Shown here piece after piece: positions 36,682-47,309 of a stretch of DNA of 64,000 bases (its first letter is position 1; every line of letters starts with the position of its first letter). The notes below the pieces were generated by a model that saw only the letters and a program-made list of their open reading frames with translations, searched no databases and was not told where the DNA came from. Source of the DNA: SHWB01 sp050246875 (lineage in GTDB: Bacteria > Pseudomonadota > Alphaproteobacteria > UBA6615). The position numbers and the translations under genes are program-made. The stretch spans positions 1 through 64,000 of the forward strand of contig JBFWVF010000003.1 in assembly GCA_050246875.1 (NCBI GenBank), given 5' to 3'.

Positions 36682-38889
36682 TCACACGAAGCTGTACGGG
36701 TCGATGTCGACCGACAGGCGCACGGCGGCGGGGATGTCGACCCGCTCCAGCCAGCCGGCGACGATGGCCTGCACGTCCTCGTCGCGGCCGCATTTGAGCA
36801 GCAGGCGGCGGCGGTGGCGGCCGCGCAGGATGGCCAGCGGCGCCGGCGCCGGGCCGAGCACGGTGACGCCCTCGCCATGTGGCGCGGCGCGGGCCAGACG
36901 GCGGGCCACGCCGTCGGCGAGGTCGGGCGTGCCGGCCGAGACGACGAGAGCGGCGAGGCGGCCGAAGGGCGGCCAGCCGCCGGCCTCGCGCATCTGCGCC
37001 TCCAGCGCCATGAAACGCTCGCGCGCGCCCTCGACGATGGCGCGGATCACCGGATGCTCCGGCTGCCAGGTCTGCAGCAGCACCCTTCCCGGCCGTTCGG
37101 CGCGGCCGGCGCGGCCGGCGACCTGGTGGAGAAGCTGGAAGGTGCGTTCGCCGGCCCGCAGGTCGCCGCCGCCGAGGCCGAGGTCGGCATCGACCACGCC
37201 GACCAGCGTCAGGCCCGGGAAATGGTGCCCCTTGGCGACCATCTGCGTGCCGAGCAGGACATCGACCTCGCCGGCCTCGACGCCGGCGACGAGGCGGCGC
37301 ACCGAATCGGGGCCACGCACGGTGTCGCTGGTCATCACCGCCACGCGCAGGTCGGGATCGACGGCGACCAGCTCCTCGGCGATGCGCTCGACACCGGGCC
37401 CGCAGGCGACCAGCGCGTCGGTTGCGCCGCAGGAGGGACATTCGGGCGGCACCGGCGCCATGAAGCCGCAGTGATGGCACTGCAACTGCCGGCGCAGGCG
37501 GTGCTCGACCAGCCAGGCCGTGCAGTTGGGGCACTCGAAGCGGTGGCCGCACTTGCGGCACAGGGTCAGCGGCGCATAGCCGCGGCGGTTGAGGAACAGC
37601 AGCGACTGGCCGCCCGCCGCCTTGTTGGCCGCCAGCGCGGCGACCAGCGGCGGCGCGAGGAAGCGGCCCGGCGGCGGCGGCGTGACGCGCAGATCGATCG
37701 CCTCGACCGCCGGCATGGCGGCGCCGCCGTGGCGCTCGGGCAGCAGGACTTCCCGGTAACGGCCGCGCTGCACGTTGACGACGCTTTCCAGCGAAGGCGT
37801 CGCCGACACCAGCACGCATGGCGCCTGGACGATCTGCGCCCGTACCACCGCCATGTCGCGGGCGTGGTAGGGGACGCCGTCCTCCTGCTTGAAGGCCTGC
37901 TCATGCTCCTCGTCGACGACGACGAGGCCGAGGTCGCGGAAGGGCAGGAACAGCGCCGAGCGGGCGCCGACGACAAGGCGGGCGCGGCCGTCGGCGACGG
38001 CACGCCAGGTGACGGCGCGGTCGGGCCCGCGGATCTCCGAATGCCACACCGCCGGGGCGGCGGCGAAGCGCCCCTCGAAGCGCGCGATCCATTGCGGCGT
38101 CAGCGCGATCTCCGGCACCAGCACCAGTACCTGCCTTCCATCCTTCAGGGCGGCCGCGATAGCCTCGAAATAGACCTCGGTCTTGCCCGAGCCGGTGACG
38201 CCGTCGAGCAGCGTGGTGGAGAATTTCCGCTCGCCGACGCGGGCGACGAGTTCCGCGGTCGCCGCCTGCTGCGCCGCCGACAGCACCGGCCCGGCGGCAT
38301 GCAGGTCGGGTTCGCCGAACGGCAGCGGCGCCGGCAGTTCGACGGCATCGAGCGCGCCTGCCTCGGCCAGCCCGCGCACCACCGCCGGGCCGACGCCGGC
38401 CTCGCGCGCCAGCTCGCCGGTCGTGCGCGGCAGGCCATCGGCGGCGGCGGCGAGCACGCGGCGGCGGCCGTCGGTCAACCGCATTTCCTGCGGCGGCAGC
38501 GCGGCGAGGGTCCATGCGGCGCGCGACGGCGGCGGGTCGAACAGGCCCGGCACGGCCAGCGCGAGGCGCAGCACGGCACCGGGCGGCGCCAGCGTCCAGC
38601 GCGCCACCCAGGCGACGAAGCGCAGCAGCGACTCGGGCAGCGGCGGATGGTCGATGCGCTCGACGACGTCGCGCAGCTTCGCCGGCGCGACGTCGCCGGT
38701 GCCCCGGCCCCAGACCACGCCGACCACCTCGCGCGGTCCCAGCGGCACGACGACGAAATCGCCGGGGGCGAGACCGAGCGCCGGGTCGGCGCGGTAGTCG
38801 TAGGCGCCCGCGAGCGGCAGCGGCAGCAGCACGGCGAGGGTCGCGGCGCTGTCCGCCGGGGCGGGCGCGGTGGCGGAACGTGAGGGCAT
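36682..38889 (-). CDS. priA: Primosomal protein N' (replication restart helicase)
   Basis: 735 residues. N-terminal 3'-DNA-binding domain (VLLPLPLAGAYDYRADPALG), winged helix, SF2 helicase core with Walker A GVTGSGKTEVYFEA near residue 220 and DEEHEQAFKQEDG near 318, and a zinc-binding insert with paired cysteines (CRKCGHRFECPNC, then CHHCGFMAPVPPECPSC) near 430-470. The C-terminal domain is complete. PriA reloads DnaB at stalled forks. Adjacency to atpH is a common alphaproteobacterial arrangement. Confidence 0.96.
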   Translation of the reverse strand: MPSRSATAPAPADSAATLAVLLPLPLAGAYDYRADPALGLAPGDFVVVPLGPREVVGVVWGRGTGDVAPAKLRDVVERIDHPPLPESLLRFVAWVARWTLAPPGAVLRLALAVPGLFDPPPSRAAWTLAALPPQEMRLTDGRRRVLAAAADGLPRTTGELAREAGVGPAVVRGLAEAGALDAVELPAPLPFGEPDLHAAGPVLSAAQQAATAELVARVGERKFSTTLLDGVTGSGKTEVYFEAIAAALKDGRQVLVLVPEIALTPQWIARFEGRFAAAPAVWHSEIRGPDRAVTWRAVADGRARLVVGARSALFLPFRDLGLVVVDEEHEQAFKQEDGVPYHARDMAVVRAQIVQAPCVLVSATPSLESVVNVQRGRYREVLLPERHGGAAMPAVEAIDLRVTPPPPGRFLAPPLVAALAANKAAGGQSLLFLNRRGYAPLTLCRKCGHRFECPNCTAWLVEHRLRRQLQCHHCGFMAPVPPECPSCGATDALVACGPGVERIAEELVAVDPDLRVAVMTSDTVRGPDSVRRLVAGVEAGEVDVLLGTQMVAKGHHFPGLTLVGVVDADLGLGGGDLRAGERTFQLLHQVAGRAGRAERPGRVLLQTWQPEHPVIRAIVEGARERFMALEAQMREAGGWPPFGRLAALVVSAGTPDLADGVARRLARAAPHGEGVTVLGPAPAPLAILRGRHRRRLLLKCGRDEDVQAIVAGWLERVDIPAAVRLSVDIDPYSFV

Positions 38890-38978
38890 CGGCTACACTC
38901 TAACGGTCGGCGCGCGGCGGCGGAACGATGGCCGCGGACGGCGTGCCGGAACCGCGACGACGGGTGGAAGGAAACCCG

Positions 38979-39662
<684 letters not shown>

Positions 39663-39666
39663 CGAC

Positions 39667-40410
39667 GTGAGCGAGAAAGCGCGCAGCGGCGGCGTTCCGG
39701 CCCCGGTCGGCCTGTCGGAGGACCAGGTCGCCGCCTGGCTGCGCGCGCATCCCGACTTCCTGCTGCGGCGACGCGAACTGCTCGGCGTGCTGGCCCTGCC
39801 GACGCGCGACTTCGGCGAGCCGGCGGCCGGCCAGGACGGCCGCATCGTCGACCTGCAGCTCTACATGCTGGCCCATCTGCGCAACGAGGTGCGCAAGCGC
39901 GAACAGCAGGTCGGCGCGCTGGTGACCACCGGCCGCGACGCCATGCACAGCCAGGGCCGCGTGCATGCCGCCGCGCTGGCGGTGATGGGCGCCCGCTCGC
40001 TCGACCATCTCATCGAACTGGTGACGACCGACCTCGCCGTGCACCTCGACGTCGACGCGGCGACGCTGTCGATCGAGACGGCCGGCGGCGTGGCCCGCGT
40101 CGGGCGCGGCGGCATCCGCGTGCTGCCGGTCGGCACGGTCGACGCGCTGCTCGGCGAGGGCCGCGACGTGATGCTGCGCGACGGCATCGCCGGCGACCGC
40201 CGCCTCTACGGCGAGGCCGCCGGCCTCGTGCGGTCCGACGCGCTGGTGCGCGTGCCGGTGCGCGCCGAGGCGCCGCCGGCCCTGCTTGCGCTGGGCAGCC
40301 GCGACGCGCGCCGCTTCCATGCCGGCCAGTCGGGCGAGCTGCTGGCCTTCCTCGCGCGGGTCGTCGCCCAGGCCATCCGCACCTGGGTGGGCGTGCCGGG
40401 CCCCGCGTGA
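39667..40410 (+). CDS. DUF484 family protein
   Basis: 247 residues from GTG at 39667. The family start EDQVAAWLRAHPDFLLRRRE, the coiled LQLYMLAHLRNEVRKREQQV and a GAF-like C-terminal half (about residues 105-240) are seen. DUF484 genes almost always precede xerC, and this one overlaps the xerC GTG start by four bases. The molecular role is unknown; a small-molecule-sensing partner of XerC is often suggested but unproven. Confidence 0.92.
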   Translation: MSEKARSGGVPAPVGLSEDQVAAWLRAHPDFLLRRRELLGVLALPTRDFGEPAAGQDGRIVDLQLYMLAHLRNEVRKREQQVGALVTTGRDAMHSQGRVHAAALAVMGARSLDHLIELVTTDLAVHLDVDAATLSIETAGGVARVGRGGIRVLPVGTVDALLGEGRDVMLRDGIAGDRRLYGEAAGLVRSDALVRVPVRAEAPPALLALGSRDARRFHAGQSGELLAFLARVVAQAIRTWVGVPGPA

Positions 40411-41330
40411 GCGCGGCGACACCCGCATCCGACGTCGCCGCGGCAGCGGCCGAGTGGCTTGGCTGGCTCGAAGGCGTGCGGCGCGCCTCGCCGCACACGC
40501 TCGCCGCCTACCGCCGCGACCTCGACGCCTTCCTCGCGTTCGTCACCGACCACCTTGGCGCCGCGCCGACGCTGGCGGCCCTCGCCGGCCTCGGGCAACG
40601 CGATTTCCGCGCCTGGCTGGCGCGGCGCGCGGCGGGGCACAAGGCAGCATCGACCGCCCGCGCGCTGGCCGTCGTGCGCTCGTTCTTCCGCTACCTCGAC
40701 CGCAGCGGCCGCGCGCACAACCCGGCCCTCGCCCGCATCGCCACGCCGCGGCAACCGAAGAGCGTGCCGCGCGCGCTGGCCGTCGACGCGGCGGCCGAAG
40801 TGCTCGACACCGCCGCCGAGGCCGAGGGCTGGATCGGCCTGCGCGACGTCGCGGTGCTGTCGCTGCTCTATGGCTGCGGCCTGCGCATCGGCGAGGCGCT
40901 GGGCCTGACCCGCCGGGTGCTGCCGCTCGGCGACCGCCTCGTGGTGCGCGGCAAGGGCAACAAGGAACGCGTCGTGCCGGTGCTGCCCGTCGTCGCCGAG
41001 GCCGTCGCCGCCTACCTGGCGGCCTGCCCGCACCGGGGAGTTGACGATGCGCCGCTGTTCGTCGGCGCGCGCGGCGGCGCGCTGTCGCCCCGCGTGATTC
41101 AGCTCCGCGTCGCCGACCTGCGCCGGCGGCTCGGTTTGCCCGAAGGTGCCACGCCGCACGCGCTGCGCCACAGCTTCGCCACCCACCTGCTGGGCGGCGG
41201 CGGCGACCTGCGCACGATCCAGGAACTGCTGGGCCACGCCTCGCTGTCGACGACGCAGCGCTACACGGCGGTCGACGCTGCGCATCTGCTCGACGTCTAC
41301 GGCCGCGCCCACCCGCGGGCGCGCGGCTAG
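40407..41330 (+). CDS. xerC: Tyrosine recombinase XerC
   Basis: 307 residues from GTG overlapping the DUF484 stop. N-terminal SAM-like core-binding domain (RASPHTLAAYRRDLDAFLAF) and catalytic domain with Arg in YGCGLRIGEALGL, Lys in VRGKGNKERVVPV, HALRHSFATHLL, and the final H and Tyr in LGHASLSTTQRYT. It resolves chromosome dimers at dif together with XerD. All six catalytic residues are present. Confidence 0.95.
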   Translation: MSAATPASDVAAAAAEWLGWLEGVRRASPHTLAAYRRDLDAFLAFVTDHLGAAPTLAALAGLGQRDFRAWLARRAAGHKAASTARALAVVRSFFRYLDRSGRAHNPALARIATPRQPKSVPRALAVDAAAEVLDTAAEAEGWIGLRDVAVLSLLYGCGLRIGEALGLTRRVLPLGDRLVVRGKGNKERVVPVLPVVAEAVAAYLAACPHRGVDDAPLFVGARGGALSPRVIQLRVADLRRRLGLPEGATPHALRHSFATHLLGGGGDLRTIQELLGHASLSTTQRYTAVDAAHLLDVYGRAHPRARG

Positions 41331-41345
41331 GAGATCGTCCGTCGG

Positions 41346-44300
41346 CTACTCGGCGGGCGCGGCGTGCGGCGCGCCGCCGGGCACGGACGCAACGGCTGCC
41401 TTGCCGCGATGATCGGCCGCGAACAGCATGTACACGGCCGGCAGGAAGACCAACGTGAAGACCGTGCCGATGGCCATGCCGCTGACGAGCATGATGCCGA
41501 TGCTGTTGCGCGCCTCGGCGCCGGCGCCGGTGACGAAGACCAGCGGCATGTGGCCGAACACCGTGGCCGTCGTGGTCATCAGGATGGGCCGCAGGCGCGT
41601 CTTCGCCGCCTCGCGCACGGCCTCGATCTTCGCCAGCCCCTCGCGCTGCATGGCGTTGGCGAAGGACACGATGAGGATGCCGTTCTTGGCGATCAGCCCG
41701 ACCAGCGTGATGAGGCCGATCTGGCTGTAGATGTTCATCGTCGTCGCGCCGAAGAAGGTGAACAGCAGCGCCGCCGTCAGGGCCAGCGGCACGGAGCCGA
41801 GCAGGACCACGAGCGGGTCGCGGAAGCTGCCGAACTGCGCCGACAGGACGAGGTAGATGAGCAGCACGGCGAAACCGAGCGTGCCGGCGAGCGTCGTGCC
41901 CTCCTGGCGGATCTGCCGCGACTCGCCGGCGAAGTCGATGGTGTAGCCGGCGGGCAGGATGGCGCGCGCCGCGGCTTCCAGCGTGGCGAGACCGTCGGTC
42001 TTGGTCACGCCCGGCACGACGCCGCCGAAGACGCGGAAGCTGTCGGCCTGCTGGAAGCGGGCGAGCGTGCGCGGCGCGGTGAAGGTCTCCAGCCGCGCCA
42101 GCGCGGAGAAGGCGATCTGCGCTCCGTCGGGGGTACGGATCTTGTAGTCGAGCAGGCGGTCGGCCGAGGCACGTGCATCGCCATCCACCTGCGGGATGAC
42201 CTTGTAGGTGCGGCCCTCGTAGCTGAAACGGTTGACGTAGTTGCCCGCCAGCATGACGGCGAGCTGCTGGCCGACATCGGCGAGGTCGAGGCCGAGGTCG
42301 GCGACGCGCGCGCGGTCGACGATCACGCGTACTTGCGGCAGGTCGATCTTGAGGTCGGTGTCGGCGAACATGAACTTGCCGCTGCCGAAGGCGGCGCCGA
42401 CGATCTGCTGGGCGTAGGCGGCCATCTGCTCGGGCGTGCCCGGTCCCTTCAGCACCAGCTCGACGTCGTAGTTGCCGGCCCCGGGCAGGGCCGGCGGCGC
42501 GACTGGAAAAAGCTGCAGCTCGCTGATCTGCGCCAGCTGGCCGAACACCGCCGGCTGGATCTCGCCGACCGTGCGCTCGCGGTCGTGCCAGTCCTTCAGC
42601 AGGTAGCCGCCGAAGCCGTTCGAGGCGAAGACGATCTCGAACATGGCCTGGAACTCGGGCAGGGCGGCGCCGGCCTCGTAGACCTCGCGCATGTGGCTCG
42701 CGGTGTAGGCGAGCGACGCGTCCGGCGCGGAATTGACGACGAGGATGATGATGCCCTCGTCCTCGGTCGGCGCCAGCTCCTTGCCCGAGAACATGTAGAG
42801 CGGCGGCGTCAGCAGGCAGACGAAGACGCCGAGCACGATGATCGGCGCGCGATGGGCGAGGATGCCGTCGAGGACGCGGCCGTAGAATTCCGCGAGGCGG
42901 TCGAAGCCGCGCCCGACCAGCCGCGTGTAGCGGCCCTCGCGCCCGCCCTCGGGCGCCATGTAGGCGCTCATGATCGGCGACAGCGTGATCGCCACCAGGC
43001 CGGAAACGAGGACGGCGATGGCGAGCGTGATGGCGAATTCCTTGAACAGCACGCCGGTCAGCCCCGACTGGAAGCCGATGGGCGCATAGACCGCCGCGAG
43101 CGTGATCGACATGGCGATGATCGGCGCGAAGAGCTGGCGCGCACTGGTCAGCGCCGCGTCGACACGGCTCATGCCCTCGCGCATGTAGCGGGCGACGTTC
43201 TCGACGACGACGATGGCATCGTCGACGACGAGGCCGACCGACAGCACGATGGCGAGGATGGTCAGCAGGTTGAGCGAGAAGCCGAACGCCGCCATCGCCG
43301 CCATGGCGCCGATCAGCGAGATCGGTATGGCCACCAGCGGCACCAGCGCCGAACGCACCGAACCGAGCATCAGAAAGACGATCACGCCGACGATCATGAC
43401 CGTCTCGACGAAGGTCGAGGCGATCTCGCGCAGCGCGTTCTCCATGTAGCGCGCGCCGTCGTAGGCGATGGCGATCTCGGTGCCCGGCGGCAGGATGGCC
43501 TGGATCGCCACCAGCTCGTCGCGCAGCGCGTGGGCGACGCCGATCTCGTTGGCGCCGGGCAGCGGCCAGACCGACAGGTAGACGGCGTCCTTGCCATTGT
43601 GGCGCACGTTGGCCGTCGCCTCCTCGGCGCCCAGTTCGACGCGCCCGATGTCGGCGATGCGGATGACGCGGCCCTGCTCGGCACGGACGACCAGCCGCTC
43701 GAACTCCTCGACCGAGCGCAGGTCGGTGTTGGCCAGCAGGTCGACCTGGATCTGGCCGCCCTTGGCCTGGCCGATGGCGGACAGGAAGTTGTTGCGGGTC
43801 AGCGCCTGCTCGACGTCGAGGGTACCGAGGCCGAAGGCCGCCAGCCGTTCGCCGTCGAGCCAGATGCGCATGGCGCGCGGACGCGCCCCCTCCAGGCCGA
43901 CCCTCTGGACCCCGGGGATCGTCGACAGGCGCGGCTGGATTTCGCGCGAGAGGTAGTCGGTCACCTCCGACGGCGACATCGTCGACGAGGTGGCGCTGAC
44001 ATAGAAGGTCGCATAGGGCCGGTCGGCCCGCTGCACCTCGACCACCGGGTCTTCCGCTTCGGCCGGCAGTTCGCTGCGGATCTGGTCGAGGCGATTGCCG
44101 ACCTCCGTCAGCGCCACCGTGCTCGGATGGTTGAGCTTGAGGCGCACGGTGACCGTGCTGACACCGGCGACGCTCGTCGATTCGACGAAATCGACGCCGG
44201 TGATGGACGACACCGCGCGTTCGATCGGCGTCGTCACGAAGCCGCGGATGCCGTCGGCCGAGGCGCCGATATAGGCCGTGGTGACGATGATCGACGAGCT

Positions 44301-44423
44301 CTCGATGCGCGGATACTGCTGGATCGGCAGGTCGGTGGCCGCGCGCAGGCCGATGAAGATCAGCGCCAGGTTGATGACGATGGCGACCACCGGCCGCCGC
44401 ACGAACATCTCGGCAAATCGCAT
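41346..44423 (-). CDS. RND efflux transporter permease (HAE-1/AcrB-like)
   Basis: 1025 residues. First helix VRRPVVAIVINLALIFIGLR, porter-domain QQYPRIESSSIIVTTAYIGA, the transmembrane-4 proton-relay aspartates in VLSVGLVVDDAIVVVENVAR, and a second cluster of helices after residue 850 are complete. It exports hydrophobic compounds across the inner membrane by proton antiport. It follows its adaptor gene by 19 bases. No TolC-like outer-membrane gene is adjacent, so a shared exit duct is likely. Confidence 0.95.
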   Translation of the reverse strand: MRFAEMFVRRPVVAIVINLALIFIGLRAATDLPIQQYPRIESSSIIVTTAYIGASADGIRGFVTTPIERAVSSITGVDFVESTSVAGVSTVTVRLKLNHPSTVALTEVGNRLDQIRSELPAEAEDPVVEVQRADRPYATFYVSATSSTMSPSEVTDYLSREIQPRLSTIPGVQRVGLEGARPRAMRIWLDGERLAAFGLGTLDVEQALTRNNFLSAIGQAKGGQIQVDLLANTDLRSVEEFERLVVRAEQGRVIRIADIGRVELGAEEATANVRHNGKDAVYLSVWPLPGANEIGVAHALRDELVAIQAILPPGTEIAIAYDGARYMENALREIASTFVETVMIVGVIVFLMLGSVRSALVPLVAIPISLIGAMAAMAAFGFSLNLLTILAIVLSVGLVVDDAIVVVENVARYMREGMSRVDAALTSARQLFAPIIAMSITLAAVYAPIGFQSGLTGVLFKEFAITLAIAVLVSGLVAITLSPIMSAYMAPEGGREGRYTRLVGRGFDRLAEFYGRVLDGILAHRAPIIVLGVFVCLLTPPLYMFSGKELAPTEDEGIIILVVNSAPDASLAYTASHMREVYEAGAALPEFQAMFEIVFASNGFGGYLLKDWHDRERTVGEIQPAVFGQLAQISELQLFPVAPPALPGAGNYDVELVLKGPGTPEQMAAYAQQIVGAAFGSGKFMFADTDLKIDLPQVRVIVDRARVADLGLDLADVGQQLAVMLAGNYVNRFSYEGRTYKVIPQVDGDARASADRLLDYKIRTPDGAQIAFSALARLETFTAPRTLARFQQADSFRVFGGVVPGVTKTDGLATLEAAARAILPAGYTIDFAGESRQIRQEGTTLAGTLGFAVLLIYLVLSAQFGSFRDPLVVLLGSVPLALTAALLFTFFGATTMNIYSQIGLITLVGLIAKNGILIVSFANAMQREGLAKIEAVREAAKTRLRPILMTTTATVFGHMPLVFVTGAGAEARNSIGIMLVSGMAIGTVFTLVFLPAVYMLFAADHRGKAAVASVPGGAPHAAPAE

Positions 44424-44442
44424 CTCGGCGAACTCCGGCAGC

Positions 44443-45555
44443 TCAGTTGGCGGCGGGCTGCGGCTGCGCCGCGGCCGGCTCGCCGGTGCGCACGAGCAGC
44501 CCCTCGCGCAGCTTGAAGGAGCCGGCGGTGGCGATCAGGTCGCCCTCGGCGAGACCGTCGACAATGGCGATGTCGTCGCCAACGACCGGCCCGGTCCGCA
44601 CGACGCGGCGCTCGGCGCGCATCTGGCCGTCCTTCTCGACGACGAGGAAGACGTGCTGGCCGTAGGGCGAACGACGCACGGCCGTCAGCGGCACCAGCAG
44701 CGTCTGCTGCGGCGGCGAGGTCTGCACGACCACGTCGAGGAAAGTGCCCGGGCGCAGGCTGTCGCCGAAGCCCTGCGCCACCGCGCGGAAGCGGACGGTG
44801 CGGTTGGCGCCGTCGACGGCGGCGTCGTCGGCGATGACCCAGGCTTCCGCCGTGCCGTTCGGCAACTGGCGCCCGCCCAGCGTCACCATGACGCCCTCGC
44901 GCACCTGGGCCGCCGCGTCCTGCGGTAGCGAGAAGTCGACATAGGCATCGGGATCGACGCCCTGCAGGGTGGCGACGCGGCTGCCCGCCGCCAGATAGGA
45001 GCCGGGTTGCAGGTCGGTCAGGCCGACCCGCGCGCGGAACGGCGCGTTGAGCGTCTTCTTGGCGATCTCCGCGCGCAGCCCCTGCACGCGCGCGTTGGCG
45101 ACGGCGAAGTCCTCGCGGGCGCGGTCGAGATCGGCCTTCGAGACGGTCTGCGTCGTGCTCAGGCTCTGGCGGCGTTCGAGCGTGAGCTGCGCGATCCGCG
45201 CCTCGGCCTCGGACGCCGCCAGCTCGGCGCGCTCCTGGCGTGTGTCGAGGCGGACCAGCACCTGCCCGGCCTCGACGATCTGGCCCGAGGTGAAGCCGAC
45301 CTCGGCCACCGTGCCGGCCAGCTCGTTGCGCATCTCGACCTGGCGCACGGCGACGACGGTGCCGATGGCCTGGCTGGTGGCCGACCATTCGCCCCGCCGC
45401 ACCTTCGCCACCTCGACCGCCTCCGACGGCTCCGGGAACGCCTGCGCGGCAGCGATGGCGGTCTGGATTTCCGCGTACTTGACGTAGGCGAGACCGGCCG
45501 CGACGACGACGATGCAGGCGGCCACGGCCAGCCATGCCTTCACTTGCCCCGACAT
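44443..45555 (-). CDS. RND efflux periplasmic adaptor (membrane-fusion protein)
   Basis: 370 residues from ATG at 45555, preceded by GGAGG; the longer frame upstream lacks a signal anchor and is ignored. N-terminal membrane anchor (VKAWLAVAACIVVVAAGLAY), lipoyl/barrel-sandwich halves (GTVAEVGFTSGQIVEAGQVL and FRARVGLTDLQPGSYL) around a helical hairpin (about residues 95-150), then beta-barrel and membrane-proximal domains. It bridges the inner-membrane pump to an outer-membrane channel and is first in the two-gene operon. Confidence 0.93.
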   Translation of the reverse strand: MSGQVKAWLAVAACIVVVAAGLAYVKYAEIQTAIAAAQAFPEPSEAVEVAKVRRGEWSATSQAIGTVVAVRQVEMRNELAGTVAEVGFTSGQIVEAGQVLVRLDTRQERAELAASEAEARIAQLTLERRQSLSTTQTVSKADLDRAREDFAVANARVQGLRAEIAKKTLNAPFRARVGLTDLQPGSYLAAGSRVATLQGVDPDAYVDFSLPQDAAAQVREGVMVTLGGRQLPNGTAEAWVIADDAAVDGANRTVRFRAVAQGFGDSLRPGTFLDVVVQTSPPQQTLLVPLTAVRRSPYGQHVFLVVEKDGQMRAERRVVRTGPVVGDDIAIVDGLAEGDLIATAGSFKLREGLLVRTGEPAAAQPQPAAN

Positions 45556-45866
45556 CACTCGACCTCCGCCCCTCGTCCGGTCCGTCCGGCGCTCGCCCCC
45601 ACCCGGTGCCGTCCTGTGCCGGACGTTCGTCACAACCACGGACGTGCGCCGCACCTGCCCCGCTGGCAAGTCGTGACGCACGCGAATTTGCGCTTTGGCG
45701 ATGTGACGGCGAGGTTGGCACCACACCGGACACACCGCAATAACTCGGGCCGATAGATACTATAGGAACATAACAGGAACATTACAATTGCCGCGCGGCC
45801 GGCGGCGCGATGGCATGCGCCTTGCCTCGTCGGCGGGGTGGCCCGACACTCGGGCCGGAGGCGGCG
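45556..45866. other. Divergent intergenic region between efflux operon and xdh operon
   Basis: 311 bases without a gene. Toward xdhA it holds an unusually AT-rich patch with the direct repeat AGGAACATAAC / AGGAACATTAC (about 45764-45784), then a sigma-54-type promoter. The patch is a candidate activator site. On the efflux side I see only a ribosome-binding site and no convincing promoter. Confidence 0.6.
45811..45825 (+). promoter_or_regulatory. Sigma-54-type -24/-12 promoter of the xdhA-xdhB-guaD operon
   Basis: TGGCATGCGCCTTGC matches the consensus TGGCAYG-N4-TTGC exactly, with GG (45812-45813) and GC (45824-45825) ten bases apart. Transcription would start near 45837, about 30 bases before the xdhA ATG. 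An activator of the NtrC class would be required. Confidence 0.75.

Positions 45867-47305
<1,439 letters not shown>

Positions 47306-47309
<4 letters not shown>

Noticed and set aside
41364..44516. Long plus-strand open frame of about 1050 codons across the RND permease
   Set aside because: It mirrors the permease, is extremely rich in charged residues and has no domain features; a GC-bias artefact.
45600..45660. GG-N10-GC match facing the efflux adaptor gene
   Set aside because: The surrounding bases (GGGGCAGGTGCGGCGCA) do not resemble the TGGCAC/TTGC consensus; a chance match in GC-rich DNA.
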